A DNA stretch of 64,000 bases from Moringa oleifera (taxonomy: Eukaryota; Streptophyta; Magnoliopsida; Brassicales; Moringaceae), in assembly GCA_021397835.1 (NCBI GenBank), contig JAJFZO010000889.1, positions 1,240,001 through 1,304,000 on the forward strand, read 5' to 3'. A model generated the notes under the pieces. It did not search any database. It was given only the letters and a program-made list of their open reading frames with translations, and was not told the DNA's origin. Below, in pieces: positions 12,301-24,634 of this stretch. The stretch's first letter is position 1. Each line of letters opens with the position of its first letter. The translations under genes and the position numbers were made by a program.

Positions 12301-13975
12301 GATTGATGAAGGGATAATTCTTATATGAAGTCCTTTAGAAGAAATTACAGAAATACAAACTCATATTTAAATAGGCAGTGAAGGTTTGCTCAACATAAAG
12401 CAAAATAGGATAGGGCCAAATAATAAAAGCTTTATGTCTTACCATGTGCATGCATGCAGCCATTTGGCATTGCCAGTTTGAAACCTACAGTTGCAAAGTT
12501 TCTAAGGTCGATTATTAGATCCTCATCTAAAATACCATTCTCATATGTTAACCTGTGTACAACCCTGTAGTAGGGTCCAGAATGACACCAAAGATAATAA
12601 AGAGATACATTCTTCTTAGGAGCAAGAAGAATACCTTTGAAAGCTAGGACTGCAAATTTTCTACAAGGATGGAATTGTTTCTCAACATCAATTTTGACTA
12701 GATGGAACAGGGACAATAATAATGAATTGCATAAACATATAACAGATGCAAAAGTTATAGATAATAGCACGTGCCCATAATTAATTCCACATTAACTTAT
12801 AATGTAATCACACGTTGATTGATGTATTTGCATCAACAATTAGACAATTAAGTATACAATGTGTAACAAGCTTTGCATAAAAAGACAAAAGTTTAACTTT
12901 TAAATATCCCTTTTGTTCATATTTAAGAACATAATCACTGACAACTAATAACCATGATACTGCATAACCAAGGTTAACACAATTCCCACAATTTATTCTT
13001 CTGAAGACCAAAAGAAGGGTAGATGTAAAGTTGTACACAGAGTAGACAAAACATGGATACACACATATCCAACAAAGCAACTAAGCCTTTCAAACAAGTT
13101 TCAAGTGTGCATAGCAACCCAATTAAAGAAGATAAAGTTGTCTAATCATGTTATGAAGCTACATGCCAGTTTATATGAGCAAAAGAATTAAAATAGCTGA
13201 CAATGAGCAGAAAACAAGAAATATTTCTCTGAGCTTCCAGAAATTGCAGAATTTTCACAACTACGATCCCGCAAAATCAACTTACATATGACAAAAATCA
13301 AATATTTTTTTGCAAAAACTTGACACAACAAAAGGAAGATTTTTTTTTTTTTTTGTGAACAAAACAAAAGGAAGATCTCAAAAGAAAATGTCAAATTACC
13401 AAAAGAAATCAACTTTGAACATGAAGACAATATGGGAGAACAGCCAAGAACCAGTCATCAGCATGGCTAATTTCCTATCTCGACCAACAACAAGAGAAAA
13501 GAATCCAATTAAGTAAATTTATAATAATAATGACGTCACAAAGACTTGAAAGTGAGTAAACCTTGTTGACAAAAACTGCGACTGACATTCCCAGAGGCAG
13601 CGCCATAGCCTCCACATCGCTCCATCGTAGACTTCGTCGAACCGCACCGAACCGAACGGTAGGATTGCGGCGTCTGCAAGCCAGTCGCATAACTCTGGGC
13701 GCACGGTTAGGAGAGGAAGAACAACAAGAAGAAGACGATACCTCTGCAAAGTAGACATATTCGTTCGTCACTCTTTTTTTCTTCCCCCTCTTCTTGTCCT
13801 TGTTGTAGTTCTTCTTGTTCTCGTTGTTGCCACAATTGCTGGTGGGTTTTGGAGAAGAAATCTCGGCCGTTGAACACGAATCAACGGCGGCGGGGCTGTG
13901 GGATTCTAGGGTGGAGACACGAAGAGGAGAGGAGTGGCGTTGCAGGGCAGGAGGAGGGGAGGAAGAGGCGTCCAT
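9327..13975 (-). CDS. CPR5: CPR5, nuclear-envelope regulator of immunity and growth
   Basis: Five minus-strand exons, all joined in phase 0, give 587 residues: 13562-13975, 11849-11905, 11425-11460, 10607-11323 and 9327-9866. Arabidopsis CPR5 has 564 residues. The N-terminus is serine/proline-rich, with a basic nuclear-localisation-like cluster (KDKKRGKKKR, about residues 55-65) and an arginine-rich block leading to ALPLGMS. The tiny exons 2 and 3 encode VLDRKD and ICTSAIRESL, both CPR5 hallmarks. A long soluble region with YGDKFDCF and FERSFGSTLRTL follows. The C-terminal third carries about five hydrophobic segments (around residues 375-400, 425-445, 448-470, 475-495 and 535-555) and the conserved FASLGEWKDHF tail. 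CPR5 is known as an inner nuclear membrane/nucleoporin protein that restrains effector-triggered immunity, cell death and endoreduplication. Intron 1 is long (about 1.7 kb). Confidence 0.9.
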
Positions 13976-15325
13976 GGAGAAAACAGAGTAAAATTTGAAT
14001 TCCGTACAGAACGATCACCCAACTTGGAGACAGGGTTCAGCCATCTAAATCTAATTTCAAAGTAACTAAACTGTGCCACATTGGGCAACCTTTTTGGGTA
14101 GTCTTTTTTTGAAGGAGGAGAATAATTTTACTGTGTTTTATGATAATTTAATAAAATTAATAATTTAAAACATTTCATATATTAATATATTAAAAATATA
14201 ATAATTTTTTATTATAAATCTGAAAAAAATCAGATGAGGGAAAGTTTTTTTTATTTAAAAAATCAAATCATAGGTTTAAGTTGGAAGGTGAAATAGAGTC
14301 AAAATTCAAATATAATAAAAAATTATAATATTTTTAATATATATAATTAAAATAAATAATGTAAAAATAAAATTAATAGTAATAAGTTTTTTTTAATTAT
14401 TGTAAAAACAATTTTATTTAAATAATTTTTTTCATATAACAATCAATTTGATTTGATTTTGAAAATCATATCATATCACCATTATTTGCATAATGTAAAT
14501 TCAGGATAATTTGGGGCACACATAATCAAAATTTCATTAGAATCTTATAAGGATGAGCTTTTGCGTGTTTATAAAGCAGTCACATGTTCAAGTCATCAAT
14601 CATCGTTTTCATTATAAATTATAGTAAATTATTAAGTAATAAAAAAATTTAATTAATTTAATATATGTAAATTAATAATAAAAATATATGTTTATTGAAA
14701 TTATATTATAAAAATAATTTTTTTAAAAAATAAAAGAACACATTAAAAGAACAGTGAAATATGATAATATAATTTTTGAAGAAAACGGCAGAAAATTTTC
14801 AATGTACATTTTGACAGAATATCAACATGCAATATAAGTGTATTTAAAAATTATTTAACATTTTTATTTTAATAAAATATTATTTTTTATTAATGTAACT
14901 TATCTCTTATGTAAATTATGGATGATTTTTTGACAAAAAATTATTTATCTTTTACTGTCAAAGTGATTTGTCTTAATGCACTGCATGCATCCACTTACTA
15001 AGATATGGTAGTAATTATTTGACAATTCAATTTATGCTATAGAAACTGACGGTAGGAACTTATTATTATGTATATAAATAATTGGATGAAATTAACATTT
15101 TGGGCAGCGAATGACAAACAATGTTATATATATATATATTATAATTACTAAAATAATATCTCCTCATGTACCAAATGAAATGAAATTAACTAAGTTAAAT
15201 GGCACTGAAATATAATTTTCTGATAAAACTTTATATTAATATATTTTTAATGAATTGTGACAAGAAAAGAAATCATAGCACTTGCATATATATATATATA
15301 TAATTAATTAATTGTATTTTCGTGT
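13976..15325. other. CPR5 promoter side and AT-rich spacer
   Basis: The first 130 bases should contain the CPR5 leader and core promoter on the minus strand. The rest is AT-rich, with short TA runs (for example about 15128-15140 and 15288-15302). I see no gene in it. Confidence 0.5.
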
Positions 15326-15952
15326 CTACCATCCAGCTCCCTGGTGAAGGTGAGCTGCCGTGGCTCTGCCAGCTGGGTTCCCATCTCCATTTTCAGTAAT
15401 CCTGCTGACGGTGAAAGCACGGTTGCTCGGGTTATCTCCGAAGCCTGTGACTCTTACTCCATCTCCATAGCTCGAGTAAAAACCAGTGTTGTAATCGTTA
15501 AGGCCCTGAAAATCTGGCTTAGTGGAGAGAGAACCATTCGTCTTGTTGATGTCGGTACCTGCAGGCTGGTCTTCTTGTCTAGCCATGGAGTTCTTCTCTC
15601 CTTCCGTCTCTCTGTACCTGTTGAGATAAACCTTTAAGGGGCCGACGTAGTTCTCAAACCCTAGAGTCGTCATAGCCCAGAGGAGGTCATCGCCGTTGAT
15701 GGTCTTCCTCTTCTCTCGCTGGCACTTATCGGAGGCCTCTCCGGTGATGAAGCTGATGAACTCTGAGACGCATTCTTGGACGGTTTCTTTGGCTTCTTTA
15801 GAGATCTTAGCGTTTGCAGGGAGAGATTTCTTCATGATACGGCTTACATTCGCGATGGGTAGGAACCGGTCTTGCTCTTTCGGGGAACCATCAGACACGT
15901 TCCCGGAAGACGGGCTGCCAATAGGACTGCTCTGGTTTCTTTTTCCGGTCAT
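15326..15952 (-). CDS. NF-YB subunit of the CCAAT-binding NF-Y complex (non-LEC1 type)
   Basis: An intronless gene of 208 residues from the ATG at 15952. The histone-fold domain occupies about residues 27-120, starting [16 protein letters not shown] and containing [44 protein letters not shown] and [18 protein letters not shown] pairs with NF-YC through this fold and, with NF-YA or CO-type proteins, binds CCAAT-containing promoters. The LEC1-specific aspartate is replaced by lysine (ISKEAK), so this is not the embryo-identity subclass. N-terminal [12 protein letters not shown] and absence of introns suggest the NF-YB7 or NF-YB3 branch, but the glycine/serine-rich tail is not diagnostic. An in-frame ATG at 16012 would add 20 hydrophobic residues. 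I prefer 15952 because family members start just before the histone fold. Confidence 0.92.
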   Translation of the reverse strand: MTGKRNQSSPIGSPSSGNVSDGSPKEQDRFLPIANVSRIMKKSLPANAKISKEAKETVQECVSEFISFITGEASDKCQREKRKTINGDDLLWAMTTLGFENYVGPLKVYLNRYRETEGEKNSMARQEDQPAGTDINKTNGSLSTKPDFQGLNDYNTGFYSSYGDGVRVTGFGDNPSNRAFTVSRITENGDGNPAGRATAAHLHQGAGW

Positions 15953-16132
15953 AGAGGAAACAGAAACGGCCACCAGGTGGATGAAGCTTGAAGAAAAGAA
16001 AAAAGAGTACACGTTCTCGTCTTTCTCTTTAGCTTTGAGTTGCGATCAGAGGCTTCTGTGTGCTGCGTGGAATCTGAAAGAAAGAGGGATACTTTAGTGT
16101 TACAAGCTAAGAGAATGGTGGAAAGGGAGCAA

Positions 16133-16140
16133 TATTTATA
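16133..16140 (-). promoter_or_regulatory. TATA box of the NF-YB gene
   Basis: The minus strand reads TATAAATA. Initiation about 30 bases downstream (near 16105) would give a leader of about 150 bases before the start codon at 15952 and would include the in-frame ATG at 16012. The match to the plant consensus is strong; the start site is inferred. Confidence 0.6.
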
Positions 16141-19100
16141 AAAAGTGGAGAGACGGCTTGATGTGGACAGAAAAAGGAAGAAAAATCAGAACTAGTTTAA
16201 GCACTTAATGCAATGAAAGGAGTCAGGAATCTTTAGAGAGAGAAAACTGAAAGAGAAAAAGGGCAAATAATTTGTGGGTCTTTGAGAAAATATCAGTGAA
16301 GCACAATGATTCAATCACGTCTTGTCTATCTATGTGGAATTTCTCTACGGGGGACTCATGTGAGTTTCGAACATTTCTACAACATGACAAAGAGGTAAAA
16401 ATTACGCTACCAAAAAAAAAAAAGAATATATTACCAAAGTTTATTTACTAAAATACACAACGATAGCAAATGATCGATGTTATTTAATTATGCATATCGG
16501 ATCATAAATATTATCTGTTTTGATTATAATATTTTTAAATTATAATATTTTTAATTTTATATTAATTAAAAATATTATAATAATTTAATATATAAGGTGA
16601 AGATAATTCTTACTTAATAAACCGATTTTGTTAGAATATGTTAAGTGTATCTTTTCTGATAGCATGGTATCAAACCAAACAATCAGTTCTCTACAGCTAT
16701 ATTACATGTGTATGTGAGCTCAATATCATCTTTAACTTAAGTATTATATATTTTAATAATTTTTTTAATTTTAAAATATATTTAAAACTTTTGATTGATT
16801 ATTTTTTTTTCAAACAAGATGAATAAATCCAAATTATGGGGAATCTTGTTTACAATTATTAATGTAAGATTTCACTTGTAGGGTGTACATGTGGCATATA
16901 TGTGTATAGTGGGGGAGAGTGGAGGAATAAAGTAAGAATGTGAATTGTGTAGGTTGATGAAAGGTGAGCAAACTGGCCATATTCCTATATTAAAAGAACT
17001 TTTGTTGGCTTTGAATCAAAGTTCTTAATGAATGTTAGCCCCCAGTTGATATCAGTACAGGATCACAAGATAGAATGGGAAAGGAGGATGGCACTACAGC
17101 ATATGTGCTTCACTTTGCCCTCTGCCGTGTTATCTGATCAGATTCTCCCCATTTCCCTATCTTCATTTCATTACTTAATCTTGAAACATTGTAAAAACCA
17201 TTTCCAAATTTGGTTAAAATACATGATAATATATAGTTGACTTTATTGGTAAATTTAATTAATTACATTTTTTAATTTTTATTTTCAAATAATCATCATT
17301 GTCATCGCATATGCCTTCGGACCTTTCTAATATTAAAACACAACATGCATGCATATAATATAAAGTCTCAAAGTTTCAAACCCCAAATCAAATATAGATT
17401 TATCACGGGAAATTTTGAACTTTTTTATTATAGAATTAAGATTAGGCAAATTCTTTCTTGGATATGGCGACAAATGGCTTATGTTTAGCTGCCTTTACCT
17501 ATTCTATGACATTATAATTGAAAATTGAAAGCAAAACTAGTTGAACTACCTCTAACTTGTTGTCTTCTCAATAAATTCAAAGGTAAGAGTCTCAAAATTA
17601 GCAAATAGCGACTAATCCATTGTTTAATGGGTTCTAACGCCAATTATACCCACATGACAAATATTATGCTTAAATTAAAGAATCTTATGATCAAATATTA
17701 AACTTTAACTTAGGTCGAAGTTTCTTGATCGATCTTGAAGATAATTGAGTTGTTAATTATATAATTAAATAAGAAGATCTTCAATTTCTTCCGATCACGC
17801 ATTTAATATTATAGACGTCATATGCCCGCTGAACAAAAGCTTCCAAACACAAGATTTTAATCATGCAAGACAACCGGTAGATGCTTTATGATACATTGAG
17901 TGAATACCTTATAATAAGTGTAATGACTAAATTAATAGTCATGTGTATGATTTAAACATGTTAAATTTTCCTACACTTTCTTGCAATGCACGCTTTCTAG
18001 TTTGAGAAAAATCTGAATTATCCCAAGTTATAAGCGTTTGTAATTTTTTAGTTCTTTGTAGTTAAAACCTTAATTAGGTCAATATTTTTCTCATTGTCAA
18101 AAAAAATTATTGTTTTTTTGTTTGTAGGTCAAAAAAAGATTAAAAATTGATGTAAATTGTTTTTGGAGTAAAAGTTATTTAAAATTTTAAATTGTACTTT
18201 TGCACATCAAATTAGATCATATTAAAAAAATAACAAATCAAATTATAATATATTAATTTAATTTAAATTAGATATTGAGTTAAATAAATTTTGTATTTTA
18301 TTTTAAGTCAATTTTTTATTTTTAATAATTTTTTATTGAAAAACTATTTTTATAAAATTTTCAAATTATTAACAATATAATTTTTGTAAAAAAATTAATA
18401 TTAAAAATTTTGAATTTTTTATATAGTAATTTAAATATTTTTTATACCAATAAAAAATGTTAACTCAAAATTCGTAATATAAAATATTTAATTTGTTTTT
18501 TAAATTTTTAATAAATTTAGTTTGATTCAAGTTAATTAATTACAGTTTGACATGTAACTTTTTACCCATCGAAGTTCTATTTTACACGCATGATATAGTT
18601 TATAATTTTAAATAATTTTTACTTTCATTTTTTAAATATGTTTTAAAATAATATTTTAATTTTTTTTTTCAAATTCAATACAATAATTGTGAAATAATAA
18701 TTAATTATCAGCATATAATTAGTTACATGAAAGCTACATATTGCTAGTTTCGATTTTTTTTTTCTTTTTTAATATAATGGTTACGTATTCGGTTTTATGA
18801 TACTCTTTTTGTCTTGGTTAAATGAGATAAATTAAAGCATCAAAATTATCATATTTTAAAACACACAAAATAATTATTTCATTTTAATGAAACAAGATAA
18901 AACATAAAAAAATAATTATTTAAAATCAATAAAAGATTATTTAAAAACTGAAACATAAAAATAGAGCTAATTTAAATTAAATGAAATATCATCATAGTTT
19001 ATTTTGAAGTCACTCTTTCACAATGATTTTGGATCACCTTCATTTTCTAAGAGTGTGACAACAACAAGTCAGATTGAATGGGTCCAATTTTATTGGTAAA

Positions 19101-20379
19101 GACATGACTTGGGCTTAAACTAAGAAAAATTTGATGAGTTTTATTTGCAGTAAATTCGTTTGCTTGAAAATTATGTGATTGATGGTTTTACCTATAAGTT
19201 TGACTTGTAAAATGACACACGGATCACATTTATAAATCATCAAATTAACCTTTAAAACAAATAAATTTAATAAATTTTAAATAGATCATATATAAATCAA
19301 CAAAATAAATTTATCTTGATTAATTTAAAAGATAATTTTATTTATTATTTTTTAAAATTAATATAAATAAATGCAAAGTTTTAATATATAAAATAAATAG
19401 CAACAAAAATGATAAAAACTGATAAATTAAAAATTCACACTTTTAAAGCTGTCAAATATATAATAAATTTAATATATTTACTTTATATATATTACAATAA
19501 ATAAAATTAAAAAATAATATATATCTTTATTTAATTATAAGATAAATATTAACATGCAAGATAAATAATATTAATAATCATTTTAAGATTATATATGTTT
19601 TTAATAAAAAATAAATAAATTAAGTGAAGTTAAAATTTTTAAAAGTTTTCAATTGTAGAAGAATATTTATTTAAAAATAATAATTAAATGATAAAATATA
19701 AATTAACTGAAAAATAAAAATAAAGATAAAAAATTTAAATGATTCGACATAAACCTACCTCCATTAGTGAAGGAGTAGTAAAATCCATCAAACGAAAGGT
19801 ACAAGCAAATAAAAATTCAATGCATTCATAACAAATCTCAATCTTATACGTGATTCGACATAAACCCTAAGTATACCTAAAGGTTATTTCTCTAAATGTA
19901 TATCTACTGCTTTCATTTCTTGCTAACCTCCAATAACATGTATTAATAGTCTTATATGGGTGAACTATTAAGTAAATATGACTTTTACTTCAAGTAAACA
20001 TGACTTGGCTTTCAAGATTTAATGAATTGAAAATTCAAGGCATTCATAACAAATCTCAATCTTAGTTTGAATTTTGTTCATGTACAAAATTAGAAGACAT
20101 TACTTTACTTTCTCCACTTACGCTTGGAAGGGAAACTTAAATATGAGAAATATCAATTAAGTCTAAGGAATACTTGAACTTACTTCTTGAAGGAGGCTTA
20201 GTCAATATGTTGGGCGGATTGTCTACAATAACGATCGATTTTCTTAATAGAAATATTACCTTGAGATAATATTATAAAAAAAATAATATCTCACATCACT
20301 GTGCTTCATCCTCTCATAAAACATATGATTTTTTGTTAAATGAATAGTATTTTAATTATAATAATGAGTAAAACATAAA
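16141..20379. other. AT-rich gene-free region
   Basis: I found no coding gene here. The NF-YB promoter occupies the first few hundred bases. The rest is AT-rich, with many short frames lacking homology. From about 19740 to 20062 there are short dispersed direct repeats: GATTCGACATAAACC near 19741 and 19851, and GCATTCATAACAAATCTCAA near 19820 and 20040. They sit beside the copia relic and may be remnants of its flanking repeats. Confidence 0.5.
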
Positions 20380-21500
20380 TTCTATTCCAAGCTAAGTTGT
20401 TTAATCAAACCTCTTAACCAAATTGCTTCTTTAATAGCATCAACAACTGTAATGTACTCTGCTTTTACTATGGGTAATGCTATTATAAACGGTAAACTGA
20501 CTTTTGAACTAATGGTATTATCACTAAAAATAAATATATATCATATAATAGATCTCTATTTGTGAAGGTTGGCTACATAATTTGAATCAATATAAGTAAC
20601 CACACTTTTTTACTCTGTCCAAACTTCAAACAAGATACAGTAATACTCATCAAATATCTTAGAATCCACTTCACTACCTACCAATACTCTTTTTCAAAAT
20701 TAGATATATATCTACTAATAAAACTAATAGCATACATGAAACTATCAACAACATTAGAGTAGGAAACATATGATATAAATTTAATAGATTTTTTTTTAAC
20801 TGTAGTAATATAACAAGTGAAAGTTTAAAATGAGCAATAAGTAGAGTTCTTCTAGGTTTAGCATTCTTCATACCAAAATTCTATAGAACTTTCCCAACAA
20901 AACTCATCTAAGTAAGATAATATTAGGCTATAGTTTTATTTTTAAACCTAAAATTTTCTTAATTGTTCTCAAATTCTTCATCTTGATTTCGCCATTCAAT
21001 TTTAACCTGAATTTGTTAATTTTAAAAATATCCTAAGTTTTAAGAATCATATCGGCAATATAAAACAAATATACAAATGAATCATTTTCAAACTTTTTAA
21101 AAAAACACACAACCATCATATTGGCTCTTTGAATAGTTATGTCTAACCATGAAGGAATCAAACAACTTATATTACTGTCGAAGAGACTATTTCAAGTCAT
21201 ACAATAATTTCTTTAATAGACAAAAATGGTTTTCTTTACCTTCAATCTCAAAACCTTGAGGTTGTCGTATATAAATTGTTTCCTCAAGTTCACCATGCAA
21301 GAAAGCACTTTTAACATCTAATTGATCAATCTCCAAATTATGTATAACAATTAAAATTAACAAGATATGAATAAAGGTATGTTTAATAACAAGTGAGAAA
21401 ATATCATTAAAATTATCTACATGTACCTGATTATAGCCCTTAATAACCAATTATGTTTTATATTTGGGACATTCAATATTTGAAATGCCATTTTTCTTTT
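20380..21500 (-). mobile_element. Decayed Ty1/copia retrotransposon pol fragment
   Basis: Minus-strand conceptual fragments in shifting frames match the end of a copia polyprotein. The reverse-transcriptase piece is at about 21187-21450 (VIKGYNQVHVDNFNDIFS, QLDVKSAFLHGELEETIY). The connecting region is at 20674-20940 (MKNAKPRRT, SNVVDSFMYA). The RNase H end is at about 20400-20680 (VVKWILRYL, VKAEYITVVDAIKEAIWL). Stop codons and frame changes interrupt it repeatedly. I see no gag, integrase or convincing LTR pair, so it is an inactive, truncated relic. Confidence 0.85.
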
Positions 21501-22082
21501 AAAAGATTCATTTTCAACTCATAAATTTCCTATCTTTAGGTAGTCTAACTAGATCTCAAAGTTTTATTCTTATGAAGGAACTCCACTTAAACCCTTATAA
21601 GTCTAACTTGGTATTCAAGTAAACATGACTTTACTTTCAAGTCATATTTATGAAGGAATTGCATATAACTCCACTAAATTTTAAATTACATGATTTCATA
21701 TATAACAAGCTCCATCTCATTTTGAAAGAAATTCAATTTGCATTTTTACAAGAAACATATGAAATAATGAAAGAAAAACTCGTGAAAAGTTTTTTATTTA
21801 TCTACTTTTTGGGATTTTAGGAGTTCATAATACTAAATATACTACAAATATGTATGCCTCTTGTAAGTAATATATATGTATTATAGGTTAAATTTTGCGT
21901 GAATATGATTGTTGTTTATAAGTATGAGAATGAAAATCTTTTATGTAAGCATCGAAATCAATGGGATAGTAAAATGGAAGGGTAGGAAGGATATGGTGGG
22001 TTTTTCTTGGTGCATCTTCAATATTTTAATTGTTTCTACTAGGTGGGAGTGCTGAGTTTGTCGTATAATTAATATTATTTGA
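21501..22082. other. AT-rich DNA beside the copia relic
   Basis: No gene is seen. A short motif similar to one near 19990 (TCAAGTAAACATGACTT) recurs around 21617, hinting that both flanks of the relic share old repeat sequence. Confidence 0.4.
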
Positions 22083-23455
22083 TAGCAAATTTCATTATTT
22101 CAAGGATCATGTAATATTTGAAGTTTTCATTCATTATTTCAAACACTTGTAATATTTAAAGTTTTTATGCATCATATTAAATATCATGTATTATATCAAA
22201 CATCATGTATCACTTAAAGTGTCATGCAATATTTAAAGTTGTCATGCATTATTTTAAGTATCATATAATATTTGAAGCTATTATGCATTTTTTTGAGTAT
22301 CATGTATTATTTTAAACATTATATGTTATTTTAGGTATCAAGTAACTATTTTTTTTAGTGTTCATGCATTATTTCAGATGTCTTATTTTGTTATATTTTT
22401 ATTTATTGTTTACTTACTCAAAGTAGTATTATGATTGTTATATTATTTATTTACTAAATGCAGATAATGAAAACTTTTTACAGAGCTTATGAAGATATAT
22501 TGGTTATTTACATCATTAATTGAGCACATGTGATATTTTTTAAAAATAGAAAGATATAAGTTTAATTGACCAATATATGGTAATACACGAAGCTTTATAA
22601 TATATTAAACTTATATTATATTGAACTATGTTAAATTTATGCAGATTTACATGTTTTGTGTGATATTATATAAATTTTGTGTAATATTTTGCATGATAGT
22701 GATATATATTATGTAATGTTATGGACTTGATAGTTTCATTTATTTTATTAAGCTATTAATTTTATTATTTAATTTCAAATATTTTAAAAAGTCAATTTAT
22801 GTTATTAACTTTTCAACTTTTTTAATTTTATTTTAGGTATTTCATAAGAAATCCAAGACATGTATTTGCATGACATATTACTTATATAAAAATAATTATT
22901 CGTGATGATAACTATCTATAATAACAATCATTAATAGTGCACTTTATAAGTTAACAAATTACATACAGGTTATGTACAATCAAATTTCATTTACATGATA
23001 AAGTATGGTTAAAAAGTTTAAATTATCCACATATAAATACATAAAACATCATAAGTAAACACTTAATTTGGTGTCTTCGTAGTGTTTAATAATGAACTTC
23101 TTGCATGAGTAATCCAAGGAGTAACAAATGCTTGATGAACATATTGCATGGAGCAATGGAATATTTCATGAAATTGTTATTTTAATCGAATGTCATGTTT
23201 CTAGGTATTATTTTTAATCGAATTTTATCATGCTTGATAATAGAACAGTTTAACTCGATAGTCATTTTGAGTAAATTAATATACCTAAAATAGTACATGG
23301 TGATTAAAATAAAATATGATGCATTAAATAATGCATGAAAACTTCAAATATTAATTACATGATACATAAAATAATACATGATACTTGAAATAATGAATAA
23401 AAACTTCAAATATTATATGGTACTTGAAGTAATGTATGATGATAATAGATAACAA
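22083..23455. repeat. Inverted-repeat (fold-back) element with tandem subrepeats
   Basis: The left arm (about 22092-22375) contains several degenerate tandem copies of a unit of about 38 bases, typified by CATGTAATATTTGAAGTTTT, starting near 22109, 22147, 22224 and 22262. The right arm (about 23290-23445) contains the reverse complement of the same unit (AAAACTTCAAATATTA near 23338 and 23400, with CATGATAC nearby). The centre is about 0.9 kb of AT-rich non-coding DNA. This resembles a non-autonomous fold-back or MULE-like DNA transposon. Exact ends and target-site duplications could not be fixed by eye. Confidence 0.6.
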
Positions 23456-24370
23456 CATACTCATAAACCCAACAACTTTTAGCTAGAGATCCACCCAAAA
23501 TTAAATAAGCTCACTATGAAGTCTATTGAAGATTTTCATATTTATATCTATAAACATCCACCGTACTCACACAAGATCCAATGCATAATACACGTATTTC
23601 ACTTAAATAAGACATATTTTACATGTTCATAGCATATTCTAATATTATAAAGTCGTAAAATACTAGAAAAAACAAAGAAATGAAAGATCTTGTTTCTTGT
23701 ATTTTTTTATCATTATTTCATGTATTTTTTAAAACATATTAAATGTTTTTTTTAAATTATAAAATATCACCTTGTTGTTCTTTAGAAATTCCTTGAAGAT
23801 TTCAGTAAAAATTTATTAAATTTTAATCTCAATTTACGTAAATTTGATGCTTTGATGAAGAGAGAAATGGATAAAATGATACAAAATGGAAAAAGAATAG
23901 GTTTTGTCTCTCTGCAGTGTGTCAAGCAATTGGTAAAACCATGATTATGGTTTCTTATTAAAAGTATTTTTTTTTGTATAAAATTAACAATAAACACTTA
24001 AGAAAAGTGAAGTTACTTATTTATGATATTTTTTAAAAAACCTCTTTCACCATTTTTTTCTTTTTTTTTAAAAAATAATTCCTTAAAAAAAAAAACAAAC
24101 ATGATCCAGCTTAGAGTTACGACTGTCTTTTTAGGCCCAAGAAGAAAACGATGACAGGCTCGGCAACAAATTATAATTTACGTGTTAATTCTATTTTTGG
24201 GCGAGCACCAGATTTATTTTTAAATTTAAATTAGTAAAAATGACGTAAGCCATAAAGCGTCCAGAAGAAAAGCCAGAAAATGCAGTGAGCCTTTGTGGCA
24301 GATACAACTCGCGGGACTATCTCGGCCAATGAGAAGCTTTCATTCTCTAAAGACTCAATCATGTCAGGTG
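23456..24370. other. AT-rich spacer before ABC1K8/OSA1
   Basis: No gene is seen. The final 150 bases become less AT-rich and form the likely upstream promoter of the next gene. Confidence 0.5.
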
Positions 24371-24371
24371 C

Positions 24372-24377
24372 CACGTG
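24372..24377 (+). promoter_or_regulatory. G-box/ABRE core upstream of ABC1K8/OSA1
   Basis: The CACGTG core sits in GCCACGTGTCC, an ABRE-like context, about 260 bases before the start codon and just before a pyrimidine-rich leader. ABA or stress control would fit an oxidative-stress-related kinase, but that is inference. Confidence 0.45.
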
Positions 24378-24634
24378 TCCTCCTTAAGGCCACCCCTTTC
24401 CCTCCTTTTTTTTTTTTTAATTTCTAAAAATATTTTCTCCTCATTGTTTCTTTGTCTTCATCGTCTCCTTCCTCTCTTCCTCACTCTTGCACCACAAAAC
24501 CTTCCGGTTTCTCTTTCTTTCCCTTTCTCTCTCTCTGTCTGTTTTTTGTATCTTCCTCACTTGCTTTCTCTATGGAAAGTTGATGTAAGTTAGGGTTAAT
24601 GTTTTATTGGAGGCTTTCGGAGAAACATTCGTTG

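Noticed and set aside
12432..13080. Minus-strand frames with hydrophobic segments in CPR5 intron 1
   Set aside because: The flanking CPR5 exons join directly into VNKVLDRKD, which matches the family, so these are intronic.
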